Of a DNA stretch of 64,000 nucleotides, positions 43,605-52,034 are shown one piece after another; the stretch's first letter is position 1; every line of letters starts with the position of its first letter. The stretch lies in NCBI RefSeq assembly GCF_051200825.1, contig NZ_CP195158.1, positions 310,001-374,000 on the forward strand. Reading direction: 5' to 3'. A model generated the notes under the pieces. That model saw nothing but the letters and a program-made list of their open reading frames with translations, was not told where the DNA came from and did no database searches. The position numbers were made by a program, and so were the translations under genes. Origin of the DNA: Formosa sp030427735. Its GTDB lineage: Bacteria; Bacteroidota; Bacteroidia; Flavobacteriales; Flavobacteriaceae.

Positions 43605-44819
43605 TTACGATAGCATGAGTTTTGCTTTTTTTACACCTGCAACCAAGCTGTCTATTTCTGCCTTTGTGTTGTAAAATGCAAATGAAGCTCTTACGGTACC
43701 AGGAATGTTATAGAAATCCATAATGGGTTGTGCACAGTGGTGTCCAGTGCGAACTGCAATACCAAGCTTGTCTAAAATAGTCCCAACATCGTAAGGGTGT
43801 ATGCCTTCTAAATTAAAAGAGATTACAGAAGTTTTATATGCGGATGTTCCGTAAATCTTTAAACCTTCAATTCCTGAAAGTTGCTGTGTGGCATACTCTA
43901 GCAATTCGTTTTCGTATTGGGCAATAGTACTGAAGCCAATGGCATTCATATAATCTATGGCCGCGCCAAATGCAATGCCGCCACAAATGTTTGGGGTTCC
44001 CGCTTCGAATTTATGTGGTAAATCGGCGTAAGTTGTTTTCTCGAAAGTCACTTCGGCAATCATTTCGCCACCACCTTGATAAGGTGGTAGTTTTTGCAAC
44101 CACTCTTCTTTTCCATATAACATACCCTGTCCTGTAGGACCACACATTTTATGAGCCGATGCCACGTAAAAATCGACATCTAATGCTTGTACATCTGGTT
44201 TTATATGCGGGCAAGATTGCGCGCCATCTACCAATACAGCTGCGCACACAGTATGCGCTTTGCTAATAATGGTTTCTATGGGGTTTATGGTGCCTAAAGC
44301 ATTAGATATGTGGTTTACAAATACCAATTTCGTGTTTGCAGAAAGGAGTTTATCGTATTCCGAAAGGATTAACTCGCCTTCTAAATTCATTGGGATCACT
44401 TTAAGTGTTGCTCCTGTGCGTTCGCAAAGCATTTGCCAAGGCACGATGTTGCTATGGTGCTCTAAAGCCGATACAATAATATCGTCGCCTGGTTTTAAAA
44501 TAGAGGAGAATCCGTTAGCTATTAAATTAATGCCATGCGTGGTGCCCGAAGTAAAAATAATTTCGTGGGCTTTTTTGGCATTAAAATGATTCTGAATTTT
44601 AATACGTGCTTGTTCGTAAGCATCGGTAGCTTCTTGGCTTAAAGTGTGTACGCCACGATGTATGTTTGCGTTGTAATTGCTGTAGTAATCTACTATAACA
44701 TCGATAACCTGTTTTGGGGTTTGCGATGTTGCAGCATTATCAAAATATATTAAGGGTTTTCCGTTTACTTGTCTGTTAAGTATCGGAAAATCTTGTCTTA
44801 TTTTTTCAACGTTAAACAT
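43605..44819 (-). CDS. sufS: Cysteine desulfurase SufS
   Basis: SufS is a PLP enzyme that removes sulfur from cysteine for cluster assembly. The 404 residues show FDNAATSQTPK at the N-terminus, TSGTTHGINL, the PLP Lys224 in SAHKMCGPTG, and the persulfide Cys362 in RTGHHCAQP, the type II (SufS/CsdA) arrangement. A candidate structured RNA lies immediately upstream between sufD and this gene. Confidence 0.97.
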   Translation of the reverse strand: MFNVEKIRQDFPILNRQVNGKPLIYFDNAATSQTPKQVIDVIVDYYSNYNANIHRGVHTLSQEATDAYEQARIKIQNHFNAKKAHEIIFTSGTTHGINLIANGFSSILKPGDDIIVSALEHHSNIVPWQMLCERTGATLKVIPMNLEGELILSEYDKLLSANTKLVFVNHISNALGTINPIETIISKAHTVCAAVLVDGAQSCPHIKPDVQALDVDFYVASAHKMCGPTGQGMLYGKEEWLQKLPPYQGGGEMIAEVTFEKTTYADLPHKFEAGTPNICGGIAFGAAIDYMNAIGFSTIAQYENELLEYATQQLSGIEGLKIYGTSAYKTSVISFNLEGIHPYDVGTILDKLGIAVRTGHHCAQPIMDFYNIPGTVRASFAFYNTKAEIDSLVAGVKKAKLMLS

Positions 44820-44831
44820 AGTTTTGTGTTT

Positions 44832-44915
44832 AGCCCAGATAGAGGCAGTTGTTGGAGCTCTTTTACGAGGATACGAGAAAAAAGCAACTGCCGATAGCTG
44901 GAATTAGCTCCTGAA
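44832..44915 (+). ncRNA. Candidate Flavo-1-like structured RNA element
   Basis: The plus-strand sequence has an 8-bp hairpin arm pair GGCAGTTG (44844-44851) and CAACTGCC (44885-44892), an inner CTCTTTT/AAAAAAG helix, and flanking AGCCCAGAT (44832-44840) with GATAGCTGG (44893-44901) then AGCTCC, the last able to close the outer helix (CCAG with CTGG). From memory the flanking conserved segments resemble the Flavo-1 RNA motif of Flavobacteria. It fills almost all of the 97-base sufD-sufS gap. Its orientation is opposite to the suf genes if it is Flavo-1. This should be tested with a covariance model. Confidence 0.5.
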
Positions 44916-44916
44916 A

Positions 44917-46230
44917 TTAAAGGTCGAAACCTAAGTTTACGCCTAATTTAGTAGCGATAAGTTTATTAATTCTGGTTTTTACTTCTGGTATTTTTACCGA
45001 ATCTAAAACGTTATTACTAAAGGCATACATTAAAAGGGCTTTGGCTTCTTTTTGTGGGATACCTCTAGAACGCAAATAAAACATAGCACTTTCGTCTAGT
45101 TGCCCTATGGTACAACCGTGCGAACATTTTACATCGTCGGCGAAAATTTCTAATTGTGGTTTAGAGTTAATTGTAGCCTTATCGCTTAATAAAATGTTGT
45201 TGTTAGATTGAAATGCGTTGGTTTTTTGAGCTTCTTTATTTACAATAACCTTACCGTTAAAAACGCCAGTACTATTGTCTGCAAAAATGCCTTTGTAGTC
45301 TTGGTGGCTTTCGCAATTAGGCTCTATATGGTGCACTAAAGTATTGTGGTCTACATGCTGTTTGTCGCCAATAATGGTAATGCCATTTAAGGTAGAGTCT
45401 ATACGTTCTCCGTTTTGGAAGAAGTTTAAGTTGTTACGCGTTAATTTACCACCAAACGAAAAGGTGTGAACAGAACAATGACTTTCTTGTTTCTGACTTA
45501 CAAATGTGTTGTCTATTAAAGACGCATTTTGGTTGTCGTTCTGAATTTTATAATAGTCTACAATAGCGCGTTTACTAGCAAAAATTTCGGTTACCGAATT
45601 GGTTAAAACCGGATGGTCTGTAAGACTTTGATGGCGCTCTATTATTTGCACATGACTGTTTTCGCCAACCACAATTAAATTTCTTGGTTGTAGCATTAAA
45701 GCGGCCTCTTTTCCTGTAGAAAAATGTATGATTTGAATAGGTTTTTCTACTACCTTATTTTTTGGAATATGAATATAAGCACCTTCGTTAGCAAATGCTG
45801 TATTAAGCGAGGTTAACCCGTCTTTGCTTGCGGCTTTATTAAAATAGTTTTCTATAACCAAGCGGTATTTAGGCTTGGTTAAGGCCGAAGACATTAAACA
45901 AGCATCTATGCCATCGTGGGTAGTTTGCGATAAGTGCGACGAATATTTACCATCTATAAAAATGATTTTATAAGCATCGATATCATGAATAAAATAAGGC
46001 TTAACATCGCTAAATTCTAAGGCGTGTTCTTGTTTAGGGAACACACTGTAATCTTGTTTTAGAATGCTGTTTAAAGAGGTGTATTTCCAAGCTTCGTCTT
46101 TTTTTGAAGGAAAGCCTGTTGTTTCAAATATTTTGATGGCTTCATTTCTAATTTGATGCACAGGAGCATCGACATCGATTCTGTTTTCGAATGCCATAAA
46201 TGAAGACACTAATTTTTCTTTTAAATCCAT
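44917..46230 (-). CDS. sufD: SufD, scaffold subunit of the SufBCD complex
   Basis: SufD pairs with SufB and the SufC ATPase in the cluster scaffold. The 437 residues show the SufD/SufB beta-helix with conserved regions: SHVQIIERHQS, HNTLVHHIEPNCESHQDYKGIFADNSTGVFNGKV, and the C-terminal KCSHGCTIGQLDESAMFYLRSRGI, where H in CSHG is conserved. It is separated from sufC by 121 bases with repeat-like sequence and from sufS by the RNA candidate. Confidence 0.95.
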   Translation of the reverse strand: MDLKEKLVSSFMAFENRIDVDAPVHQIRNEAIKIFETTGFPSKKDEAWKYTSLNSILKQDYSVFPKQEHALEFSDVKPYFIHDIDAYKIIFIDGKYSSHLSQTTHDGIDACLMSSALTKPKYRLVIENYFNKAASKDGLTSLNTAFANEGAYIHIPKNKVVEKPIQIIHFSTGKEAALMLQPRNLIVVGENSHVQIIERHQSLTDHPVLTNSVTEIFASKRAIVDYYKIQNDNQNASLIDNTFVSQKQESHCSVHTFSFGGKLTRNNLNFFQNGERIDSTLNGITIIGDKQHVDHNTLVHHIEPNCESHQDYKGIFADNSTGVFNGKVIVNKEAQKTNAFQSNNNILLSDKATINSKPQLEIFADDVKCSHGCTIGQLDESAMFYLRSRGIPQKEAKALLMYAFSNNVLDSVKIPEVKTRINKLIATKLGVNLGFDL

Positions 46231-46234
46231 TGTA

Positions 46235-46310
46235 TTCAGTTTTCAGTTGTTAGTTTCAGTTTTCAGTAGGCCTGATTACTGCGACTGCGACTGTTTACTC
46301 GATAATCGAG
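46235..46310. repeat. Short direct repeats and a palindrome in the sufC-sufD gap
   Basis: TTCAGTTTTCAGT occurs at 46235-46247 and 46255-46267, 20 bases apart, followed by tandem GCGACT units and the palindrome CTCGATAATCGAG (46298-46310). Similar CAGTTTTCAGT strings recur in flavobacterial intergenic DNA. No ORF or clear terminator tail accompanies them. Confidence 0.55.
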
Positions 46311-46351
46311 ATGTTTTACTTGTAGCCTAATGTTATGTGAAAAGGGTGATG

Positions 46352-47104
46352 TTAAGAATTAATTTCTTCTTTAATCCAATCGTAACCTTTTTCTTCAAGC
46401 TCGTGAGCCAATTCTTTACCGCCAGATTTAACAATGCGTCCGTTGTAAAGTACGTGTACAAAGTCTGGTACTATATAATCTAACAAACGTTGGTAGTGTG
46501 TAATAACTACTACAGCGTTGTCTTTGCTTTTAAGTTTGTTAACACCATTGGCAACTATACGCAAAGCATCGATATCTAAACCAGAATCTGTTTCGTCCAG
46601 AATAGCTAACTTAGGCTCTAACATGGCCATCTGGAAAATTTCGTTACGCTTTTTTTCGCCACCAGAAAAACCTTCGTTAAGCGAACGCGATAAAAATTTT
46701 CTGTCGATTTCTAACAACTCCGATTTTTCGCGGATTAACTTCAACATTTCGTTCGCAGGCATATCTTCTAGGCCTTTAGCTTTACGCGTTTCGTTAATCG
46801 CTGTTTTCATAAAATTAGTTACCGATACTCCTGGAATTTCTACAGGGTACTGAAAAGATAAAAAGATGCCTTTATGGGCGCGTTCTTCGGCCGATAGTTC
46901 TTCTATGTTTTCTTGATCAAAAAAGATTTCGCCGTCGGTAACTTCGTACTCTTCTTTTCCTGCAATTACAGATGATAGGGTACTTTTTCCAGAACCGTTT
47001 GGTCCCATAATAGCGTGTACTTCTCCAGGCTTAACTTCTAGGTTAATTCCTTTTAAGATTGCTTTGTCTTCTACGCTTGCGTGTAAATTATTAATCTTTA
47101 ACAT
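46352..47104 (-). CDS. sufC: SufC, ABC-type ATPase of the SufBCD complex
   Basis: This 250-residue ATPase powers the SufBCD scaffold. Walker A is GPNGSGKST (G34-K40), the signature is GFSGGEKKR, and Walker B is LAILDETDSGLD; the H-loop His is in VITHYQRLL. The start overlaps the stop of the upstream lipoprotein gene by one base (TAATG), indicating translational coupling between the exported lipoprotein and this ATPase. Confidence 0.97.
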   Translation of the reverse strand: MLKINNLHASVEDKAILKGINLEVKPGEVHAIMGPNGSGKSTLSSVIAGKEEYEVTDGEIFFDQENIEELSAEERAHKGIFLSFQYPVEIPGVSVTNFMKTAINETRKAKGLEDMPANEMLKLIREKSELLEIDRKFLSRSLNEGFSGGEKKRNEIFQMAMLEPKLAILDETDSGLDIDALRIVANGVNKLKSKDNAVVVITHYQRLLDYIVPDFVHVLYNGRIVKSGGKELAHELEEKGYDWIKEEINS

Positions 47105-47496
47105 TACTCTTTTCCTAATTTTATAACATTGTTGTTTTCGGCTTTGGGCTTACTCACGTTTACTATTTCTTTAATATCTATACGAAGTGGCCAACCTTCT
47201 TCGTTTTCTGGTTTTGGTATTATAATTCCGCGTACTTCTACTGGAACCATGTCTGTTGGCTCTGTTTTAAACGCACTGGCTTGTTGATTTAGTTCGTGCA
47301 TTTTGGTGTTTATAACCACGCCGTAAATTTCGGATGAAGTTTGCAGTACAGCGGCATCTGCATAATATACAAAATCGCCTTTAAGGGTTTGTAAATCTGA
47401 TTGCTCTGGAGTTGCTGAGGTGTCGGATTTTGTGTCGTTTTTACAGCCAACTACAAGGGTTAATAAACAAAAAACTAAAATAAGTGTCTTTTTCAT
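47104..47496 (-). CDS. Uncharacterised lipoprotein between sufB and sufC
   Basis: I do not recognise this 130-residue protein. Lipobox VVGC gives C18. The mature part holds a small beta domain (YYADAAVLQTSSEIYGVVIN, EVRGIIIPKPENEEGW) and a charged tail. It starts 15 bases after sufB and ends on the first base of sufC (TAATG), so it is made together with them. Whether it has an Fe-S function or is a passenger is unknown; OB-like strands are suggested but not demonstrated. Confidence 0.72.
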   Translation of the reverse strand: MKKTLILVFCLLTLVVGCKNDTKSDTSATPEQSDLQTLKGDFVYYADAAVLQTSSEIYGVVINTKMHELNQQASAFKTEPTDMVPVEVRGIIIPKPENEEGWPLRIDIKEIVNVSKPKAENNNVIKLGKE

Positions 47497-47511
47497 GATG
47501 TTGTTTTGCTG

Positions 47512-48960
47512 TTATCCTACAGAACCTTCTAAACTAATTTCTAACAGCTTTTGGGCTTCTACAGCAAATTCCATTGGAAGCTTATTTAAAACATCTTTAC
47601 TAAAACCGTTTACAATAAGTGCAATTGCTTTTTCAGTATCAATACCTCTTTGGTTACAGTAAAAAATTTGGTCTTCTCCAATTTTACTTGTGGTAGCTTC
47701 ATGCTCGATTTGGGCCGTTTTGTTTTTGGCTTCAATGTAAGGGAACGTGTGTGCACCACATTCGTTACCCATAAGTAAACTGTCGCATTGCGAAAAATTA
47801 CGAGCATTTTCTGCTCTCGGACTTATTTGTACTAAACCTCTATACGAGTTTTGCGATTTTCCTGCAGAAATACCTTTACTAATAATGGTTGATTTGGTGT
47901 TTTTTCCTAAATGAATCATTTTAGTACCGGTGTCGGCTTGTTGGTAATTGTTGGTTACGGCAATGGAGTAAAACTCTCCTATTGCGTTGTCGCCTTTTAA
48001 AACACAGCTTGGATATTTCCAAGTAACAGCCGATCCTGTTTCTACTTGGGTCCAAGAAATTTTAGCATTGGTTTCGCATAAACCACGTTTGGTTACAAAG
48101 TTGTAAACACCACCTTTACCTTCGGCATTTCCTGGAAACCAGTTTTGTACAGTCGAGTATTTTATCTCGGCATTGTCTAAAGCAATTAACTCTACAACGG
48201 CGGCGTGCAATTGGTTTTCGTCGCGGCTTGGTGCGGTACAACCTTCTAAGTAGCTTACATAACTACCTTCGTCTGCAATAACCAAAGTTCTTTCGAACTG
48301 ACCTGTTCCTGCTTGGTTGATTCTAAAATATGTCGATAATTCCATAGGGCATTTTACGCCTTTTGGAATGTAACAAAACGATCCGTCGCTAAATACAGCA
48401 CTGTTAAGTGCAGCGTAGAAATTATCTTTTTGAGGCACAACCGTTCCGATATATTTTTTTACCAACTCAGGGTGTTCTTTAATTGCTTCGCTAATCGAGC
48501 AGAAAATAATACCCTTTTCGGCCAAGGTTTTCTTAAACGTAGTTGCTACAGAAACCGAGTCTACAACCACATCCATTGCTACGCCAGCTAACTTTTTCTG
48601 TTCGTCTAGCGAAATGCCTAGTTTGTTGAAGGTCTCTAATAATTCTGGATCTACCTCGTCTAAACTATCGTATTTTGGTTTGCTGTTAGGAGCCGAATAA
48701 TACGAAATAGCCTGAAAATCTGGTTTTTCGTAATGCACATTGGCCCATTCTGGCTCTATCATATCTTGCCAGATTCTAAAAGATTCCAAACGCCATTCGG
48801 TCATCCATTCTGGCTCTTCCTTTTTAAGAGAAATAGCACGTACAATATCTTCATTTAAACCTACAGGAAATGTTTCAGATGCGATATCTGTGTAAAAACC
48901 GTATTCGTATTCTTTGGTTTTTAATTCTTCCCTTAAGTCATCCTCTGTATACTTACTCAT
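47512..48960 (-). CDS. sufB: SufB, scaffold subunit of the SufBCD complex
   Basis: SufB is where nascent Fe-S clusters form. The 482 residues contain the family segments GVKCPMELSTYFRIN, YLEGCTAPSRDENQLHAAVVEL, YSTVQNWFPGN, and the conserved RGLVQISPRAENARNFSQCDSLLMG with its cysteine, plus the H-containing IEHEATTSKIGEDQIFY. The length fits the family. sufA lies 178 bases upstream, a gap rich in GTTGAAAGTT-like repeats. Confidence 0.97.
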   Translation of the reverse strand: MSKYTEDDLREELKTKEYEYGFYTDIASETFPVGLNEDIVRAISLKKEEPEWMTEWRLESFRIWQDMIEPEWANVHYEKPDFQAISYYSAPNSKPKYDSLDEVDPELLETFNKLGISLDEQKKLAGVAMDVVVDSVSVATTFKKTLAEKGIIFCSISEAIKEHPELVKKYIGTVVPQKDNFYAALNSAVFSDGSFCYIPKGVKCPMELSTYFRINQAGTGQFERTLVIADEGSYVSYLEGCTAPSRDENQLHAAVVELIALDNAEIKYSTVQNWFPGNAEGKGGVYNFVTKRGLCETNAKISWTQVETGSAVTWKYPSCVLKGDNAIGEFYSIAVTNNYQQADTGTKMIHLGKNTKSTIISKGISAGKSQNSYRGLVQISPRAENARNFSQCDSLLMGNECGAHTFPYIEAKNKTAQIEHEATTSKIGEDQIFYCNQRGIDTEKAIALIVNGFSKDVLNKLPMEFAVEAQKLLEISLEGSVG

Positions 48961-49138
48961 GTTGTAATACTGTTGAAAGTTAAAAGTTGAAAGTTATAAA
49001 AGTTAAGTGCGTATGTGCTGTTTTAGCTTTTTAAAGGGTTTCTGCTTTAACTTTATTTTCAAATTAATAGGTTTTCTGTTTTAGATAAACACTATTGTTA
49101 AATCGTTTTTTTGTGTTGGTTAGTTTTATATGAAGTCT

Positions 49139-49468
49139 TTATAGCGAAAAACTTTCTCCGCAACCGCAGGTTCTGTTGGCATTTGGGTTGTTAAATACAA
49201 AACCAGTGCCGTTTAGTCCTCCAGAATATTCTAAAGTTGTTCCTATAAGGTACAGGAAACTTTTTTTGTCTACTATAATTTTTACGCCATTATCTTCAAA
49301 AACTTTGTCGCCTTCTTGCTGTTCTTTATCGAACTTTAAATCGTACGACAAACCAGAACAACCGCCACTTTTAACGCCTACGCGGATAAAATCGGTGGCA
49401 GCGTTATAACCGTCATCAGACATTAGTTCGATGACTTTCTTTTTAGCTGTTTCAGATACTTTAATCAT
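49139..49468 (-). CDS. sufA: SufA/IscA-type Fe-S carrier
   Basis: A-type carriers transfer clusters to apoproteins. The 109 residues keep all three ligand cysteines: Cys37 (GGCSGL) and the C-terminal pair C101-x-C103 in CGCGESF. It is the first gene of the suf operon and has a TATATTTG minus-7 element 30 bases before the ATG. IscA and SufA cannot be separated by sequence alone; the suf context favours sufA. Confidence 0.94.
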   Translation of the reverse strand: MIKVSETAKKKVIELMSDDGYNAATDFIRVGVKSGGCSGLSYDLKFDKEQQEGDKVFEDNGVKIIVDKKSFLYLIGTTLEYSGGLNGTGFVFNNPNANRTCGCGESFSL

Positions 49469-49498
49469 AAATTGAATGCATTATGTCTAAATAGACTG

Positions 49499-49506
49499 CA
49501 AATATA
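49499..49506 (-). promoter_or_regulatory. Minus-7 promoter element for the suf operon
   Basis: The minus strand reads TATATTTG, an exact TAnnTTTG match, 30 bases before the sufA ATG. A GTTG about 24 bases further upstream could be a poorly spaced minus-33 box. Confidence 0.55.
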
Positions 49507-49654
49507 CAATTTAAGTAGGGTTTTACCATACAACCTTACATTATATTAGGATATAGTAGAATTGATTTTTTTTATAGGCTAAAAATAGTGGTTTGTACTG
49601 CAATATTTTTATATAAAATGTACTGCAAATTACTGATAATGAAGATTTAGATTT

Positions 49655-50434
49655 TTAATCTAAGCGAAATACATTTTGCCCGTTTTCGTTCATCATAAGT
49701 TGTGCTTCGTAATTACTCGTAAGCATGCTGTGGAGCGTGTTTAAGTCCCATAAATTGGGGTTTTTAAACCACTCGGCAACATTCATTTCTGCCGTTAATA
49801 CTTTGTTGTTGCTTACGGTTGTAGGGCCAAGGTTTACGTTTATAGAAGTGTCTGTTAAAATTAAGCTGGTGCCCGATGTATCTGCTGCTCTTATCGTGTG
49901 GTATTGGTAGCCTGTTTCTTCGGGTATGGTTTCGTCGGTGCTTGGAGTTATAAATTTACCTTCTAATTGCATGTAATAGTAACCGCCGCCTAGCGTTTCT
50001 GGAACATTCCAAGAAGCCGAATTCAAATCTTGATATATGCCATCTATATTGTCGTTGTCGTTAAATCCGAAGGTGAAACTTACGTTGTTGTAGTGCCCGA
50101 TAGGTATGGAGTCGGTTACAAAAAACTCCAGATTGTTGGCGTTGGTAACGTCTACTAGATTGTAGTTGTCGAAATGGTAGATTTCGCCGTTTTCGTGTTC
50201 TAATGAAACATTAGACACTAAATACCGCAATGCCTCAATACTGAGCTGTTCGCCATTGGCGTTTAAATATTTTAAGTTATTAAAATCGTTGTTCGATACT
50301 GAATTTCCGTCCCAATTGTGCGTGAATTTTAATGAGAAAGCAGCGTATTGAGAGGCTATGGCGTTATCGTCTTGGTCTTCGGAGCAAGACCAAAGTAGTG
50401 CTGAAATACAAAGTAGGGAAAGTAGCTTTTTCAT
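49655..50434 (-). CDS. MbnP-family (copper-binding type) lipoprotein
   Basis: Lipobox LWSC gives C17. The 259 residues match the MbnP family: FSLKFTHNWDGN at the mature N-terminus, LRYLVSNVSLEHENG, SFTFGFNDNDNIDG and GGGYYYMQLEGKF. MbnP proteins usually accompany the di-heme peroxidase-like MbnH and are linked to copper handling and methanobactin-type loci; no mbnH gene lies next to this one. A 186-base gap to sufA and a 197-base gap to thiL isolate it. Confidence 0.82.
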   Translation of the reverse strand: MKKLLSLLCISALLWSCSEDQDDNAIASQYAAFSLKFTHNWDGNSVSNNDFNNLKYLNANGEQLSIEALRYLVSNVSLEHENGEIYHFDNYNLVDVTNANNLEFFVTDSIPIGHYNNVSFTFGFNDNDNIDGIYQDLNSASWNVPETLGGGYYYMQLEGKFITPSTDETIPEETGYQYHTIRAADTSGTSLILTDTSINVNLGPTTVSNNKVLTAEMNVAEWFKNPNLWDLNTLHSMLTSNYEAQLMMNENGQNVFRLD

Positions 50435-50619
50435 AGCTATTTTGGCTTTTAAAATATTAATTAATCGTGAGGCAATTTAAAACCTGAACTGTTTAATAAA
50501 CAAAAATAACAGAATATTAATTAGTTGTACGTTTTCTTAAAGGAATTAAATGTGATGTTTCTGTCAATGCTTCAATAGATTTTAAAAACAATGTAGTCGT
50601 TTATTATAAATAAGCTTCT

Positions 50620-50627
50620 TATTTTTG
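50620..50627 (+). promoter_or_regulatory. Minus-7 promoter element very close to the thiL start
   Basis: TATTTTTG ends four bases before the ATG at 50632, so transcription would begin at or next to the start codon. The same arrangement is seen at uvrC. Confidence 0.45.
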
Positions 50628-50631
50628 CAGT

Positions 50632-51696
50632 ATGATAGAAGATAAAAATCAACAACGTACAGATTTAGGTGCTTTAGGTGAATTCGGTTTAATCGATCAC
50701 CTCACTAAACATTTTAAAATTACACAAGAAACTACGGTTAAGGGTATTGGCGACGATGCTGCTGTTTTAGATTTTAAAGACAAGCAGGTTGTGGTTACTA
50801 CCGATTTGTTGGTGGAAGGTGTGCATTTTGATTTAGCCTACATGCCTTTAAAGCATTTGGGGTACAAAGCTGTAATTGTTAATTTGTCCGATGTATATGC
50901 CATGAATGCTATGGCTACACAAATTACGGTATCTATAGCGGTTTCTAATCGTTTTCCTTTAGAGGCTTTAGAGGAATTGTATTCGGGGATTCAAGCGGCA
51001 GCCGATTTGTATAATGTAGATGTTGTAGGTGGAGATACAACGTCGTCAACCACTGGCTTGTTAATTTCTGTTACAGCAATGGGTACGGTAACGCAAGACG
51101 ATGTAGTTTATAGAAATGGCGCTAAACCTAACGATTTGCTTGTGGTTACAGGCGATTTAGGTGGTGCTTACATGGGGTTGCAAGTGTTGGAGCGCGAAAA
51201 ACAGGTGTTTAAGGTTAATCCTAAAAGTCAGCCAGACTTGGAGCCTTATACCTATTTAATTGAGCGTCAATTAAAGCCAGAAGCGCGCAAGGACATTGTA
51301 AAACTTTTAAAAGATCTTGAGGTTAAGCCAACCGCTATGATTGATGTTAGTGACGGACTATCTTCGGAAATTATACATATTTGTAAACAGAGCGAAGTAG
51401 GGTGCGATTTGTACGAAAATAAATTGCCTTTAGATCCGCAGTTTATAAGTACGTGCGAAGAGTTCGATATCGATAGTACTACAATAGCCTTAAGTGGTGG
51501 CGAAGATTACGAACTGTTATTTACTATTTCACAAGACGATTATCCTAAAATTAAGGCCAATCCTAATTTAACCGTTATTGGTTATATTACCGAAGCTTCT
51601 GCAGGAATGCACTTGGTTACAAGAGCAGAAACCAAAATACCGTTAAAAGCGCAAGGGTGGAACGCTTTAAGCAATACTACAGATAAAGAAGGGTAG
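50632..51696 (+). CDS. thiL: Thiamine-monophosphate kinase
   Basis: ThiL phosphorylates thiamine monophosphate to the active diphosphate. Motifs in the 354 residues: GIGDDAAVLDF (metal/ATP site), TTDLLVEGVHFD, VNLSDVYAMNAM, GGDTTSS and SGGEDYELLFT. The start at 50632 places the conserved LGEFGLIDHL near the N-terminus. It stands apart from other thi genes and ends three bases from the converging small gene. Confidence 0.96.
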   Translation: MIEDKNQQRTDLGALGEFGLIDHLTKHFKITQETTVKGIGDDAAVLDFKDKQVVVTTDLLVEGVHFDLAYMPLKHLGYKAVIVNLSDVYAMNAMATQITVSIAVSNRFPLEALEELYSGIQAAADLYNVDVVGGDTTSSTTGLLISVTAMGTVTQDDVVYRNGAKPNDLLVVTGDLGGAYMGLQVLEREKQVFKVNPKSQPDLEPYTYLIERQLKPEARKDIVKLLKDLEVKPTAMIDVSDGLSSEIIHICKQSEVGCDLYENKLPLDPQFISTCEEFDIDSTTIALSGGEDYELLFTISQDDYPKIKANPNLTVIGYITEASAGMHLVTRAETKIPLKAQGWNALSNTTDKEG

Positions 51697-51699
51697 TTT

Positions 51700-51969
51700 T
51701 TAAAAATACGATGGTTCTGTAAATGGTCTGTTTTTAATACGGGCTAATTTTGAAGAATGAATGCGTTCTAGAATAGAATTAATTTCTCTAAACTTAGGTG
51801 TTAGTTCTATCAGATTACCATTGCTGTTAGTTGTGAGTTCGCGTTTGCAATGTTTACAAGTGTATTCCTTAACAAAATAAGTAACTTGTTTTGTAACTTC
51901 ATAATTATGACCAAAAAGTGAACAGTAAAGTTTTGGTAATGAGGCTGTTTTTTGATTAGTAGTTTTCAT
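51700..51969 (-). CDS. Small zinc-ribbon-like protein, unknown function
   Basis: An 89-residue protein with a likely metal site: Cys16-x4-His21 (YCSLFGH) and Cys38-x2-Cys41 (CKHC), separated by a strand-like segment (EVTKQVTYFVKEY). The pattern resembles small prophage or accessory zinc-ribbon proteins of the DUF1660 kind. The basic C-terminal half (RIHSSKLARIKNR) could bind nucleic acid. It sits between thiL and a hydrolase gene with no visible partner. Confidence 0.6.
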   Translation of the reverse strand: MKTTNQKTASLPKLYCSLFGHNYEVTKQVTYFVKEYTCKHCKRELTTNSNGNLIELTPKFREINSILERIHSSKLARIKNRPFTEPSYF

Positions 51970-52034
51970 AAGTCGTTGGTTTTGATGTATTAAACTTATA
52001 GAAAAAAATAATAAAAAACGACGAAATGTATTAA

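Noticed and set aside
44832..44915. A tRNA in the sufD-sufS gap
   Set aside because: The fold lacks a cloverleaf: no T-loop GTTCRANNC and no acceptor stem. A Flavo-1-like RNA fits better.
46235..46267. A CRISPR array
   Set aside because: Only two short repeats, no spacer series and no cas genes in the window.
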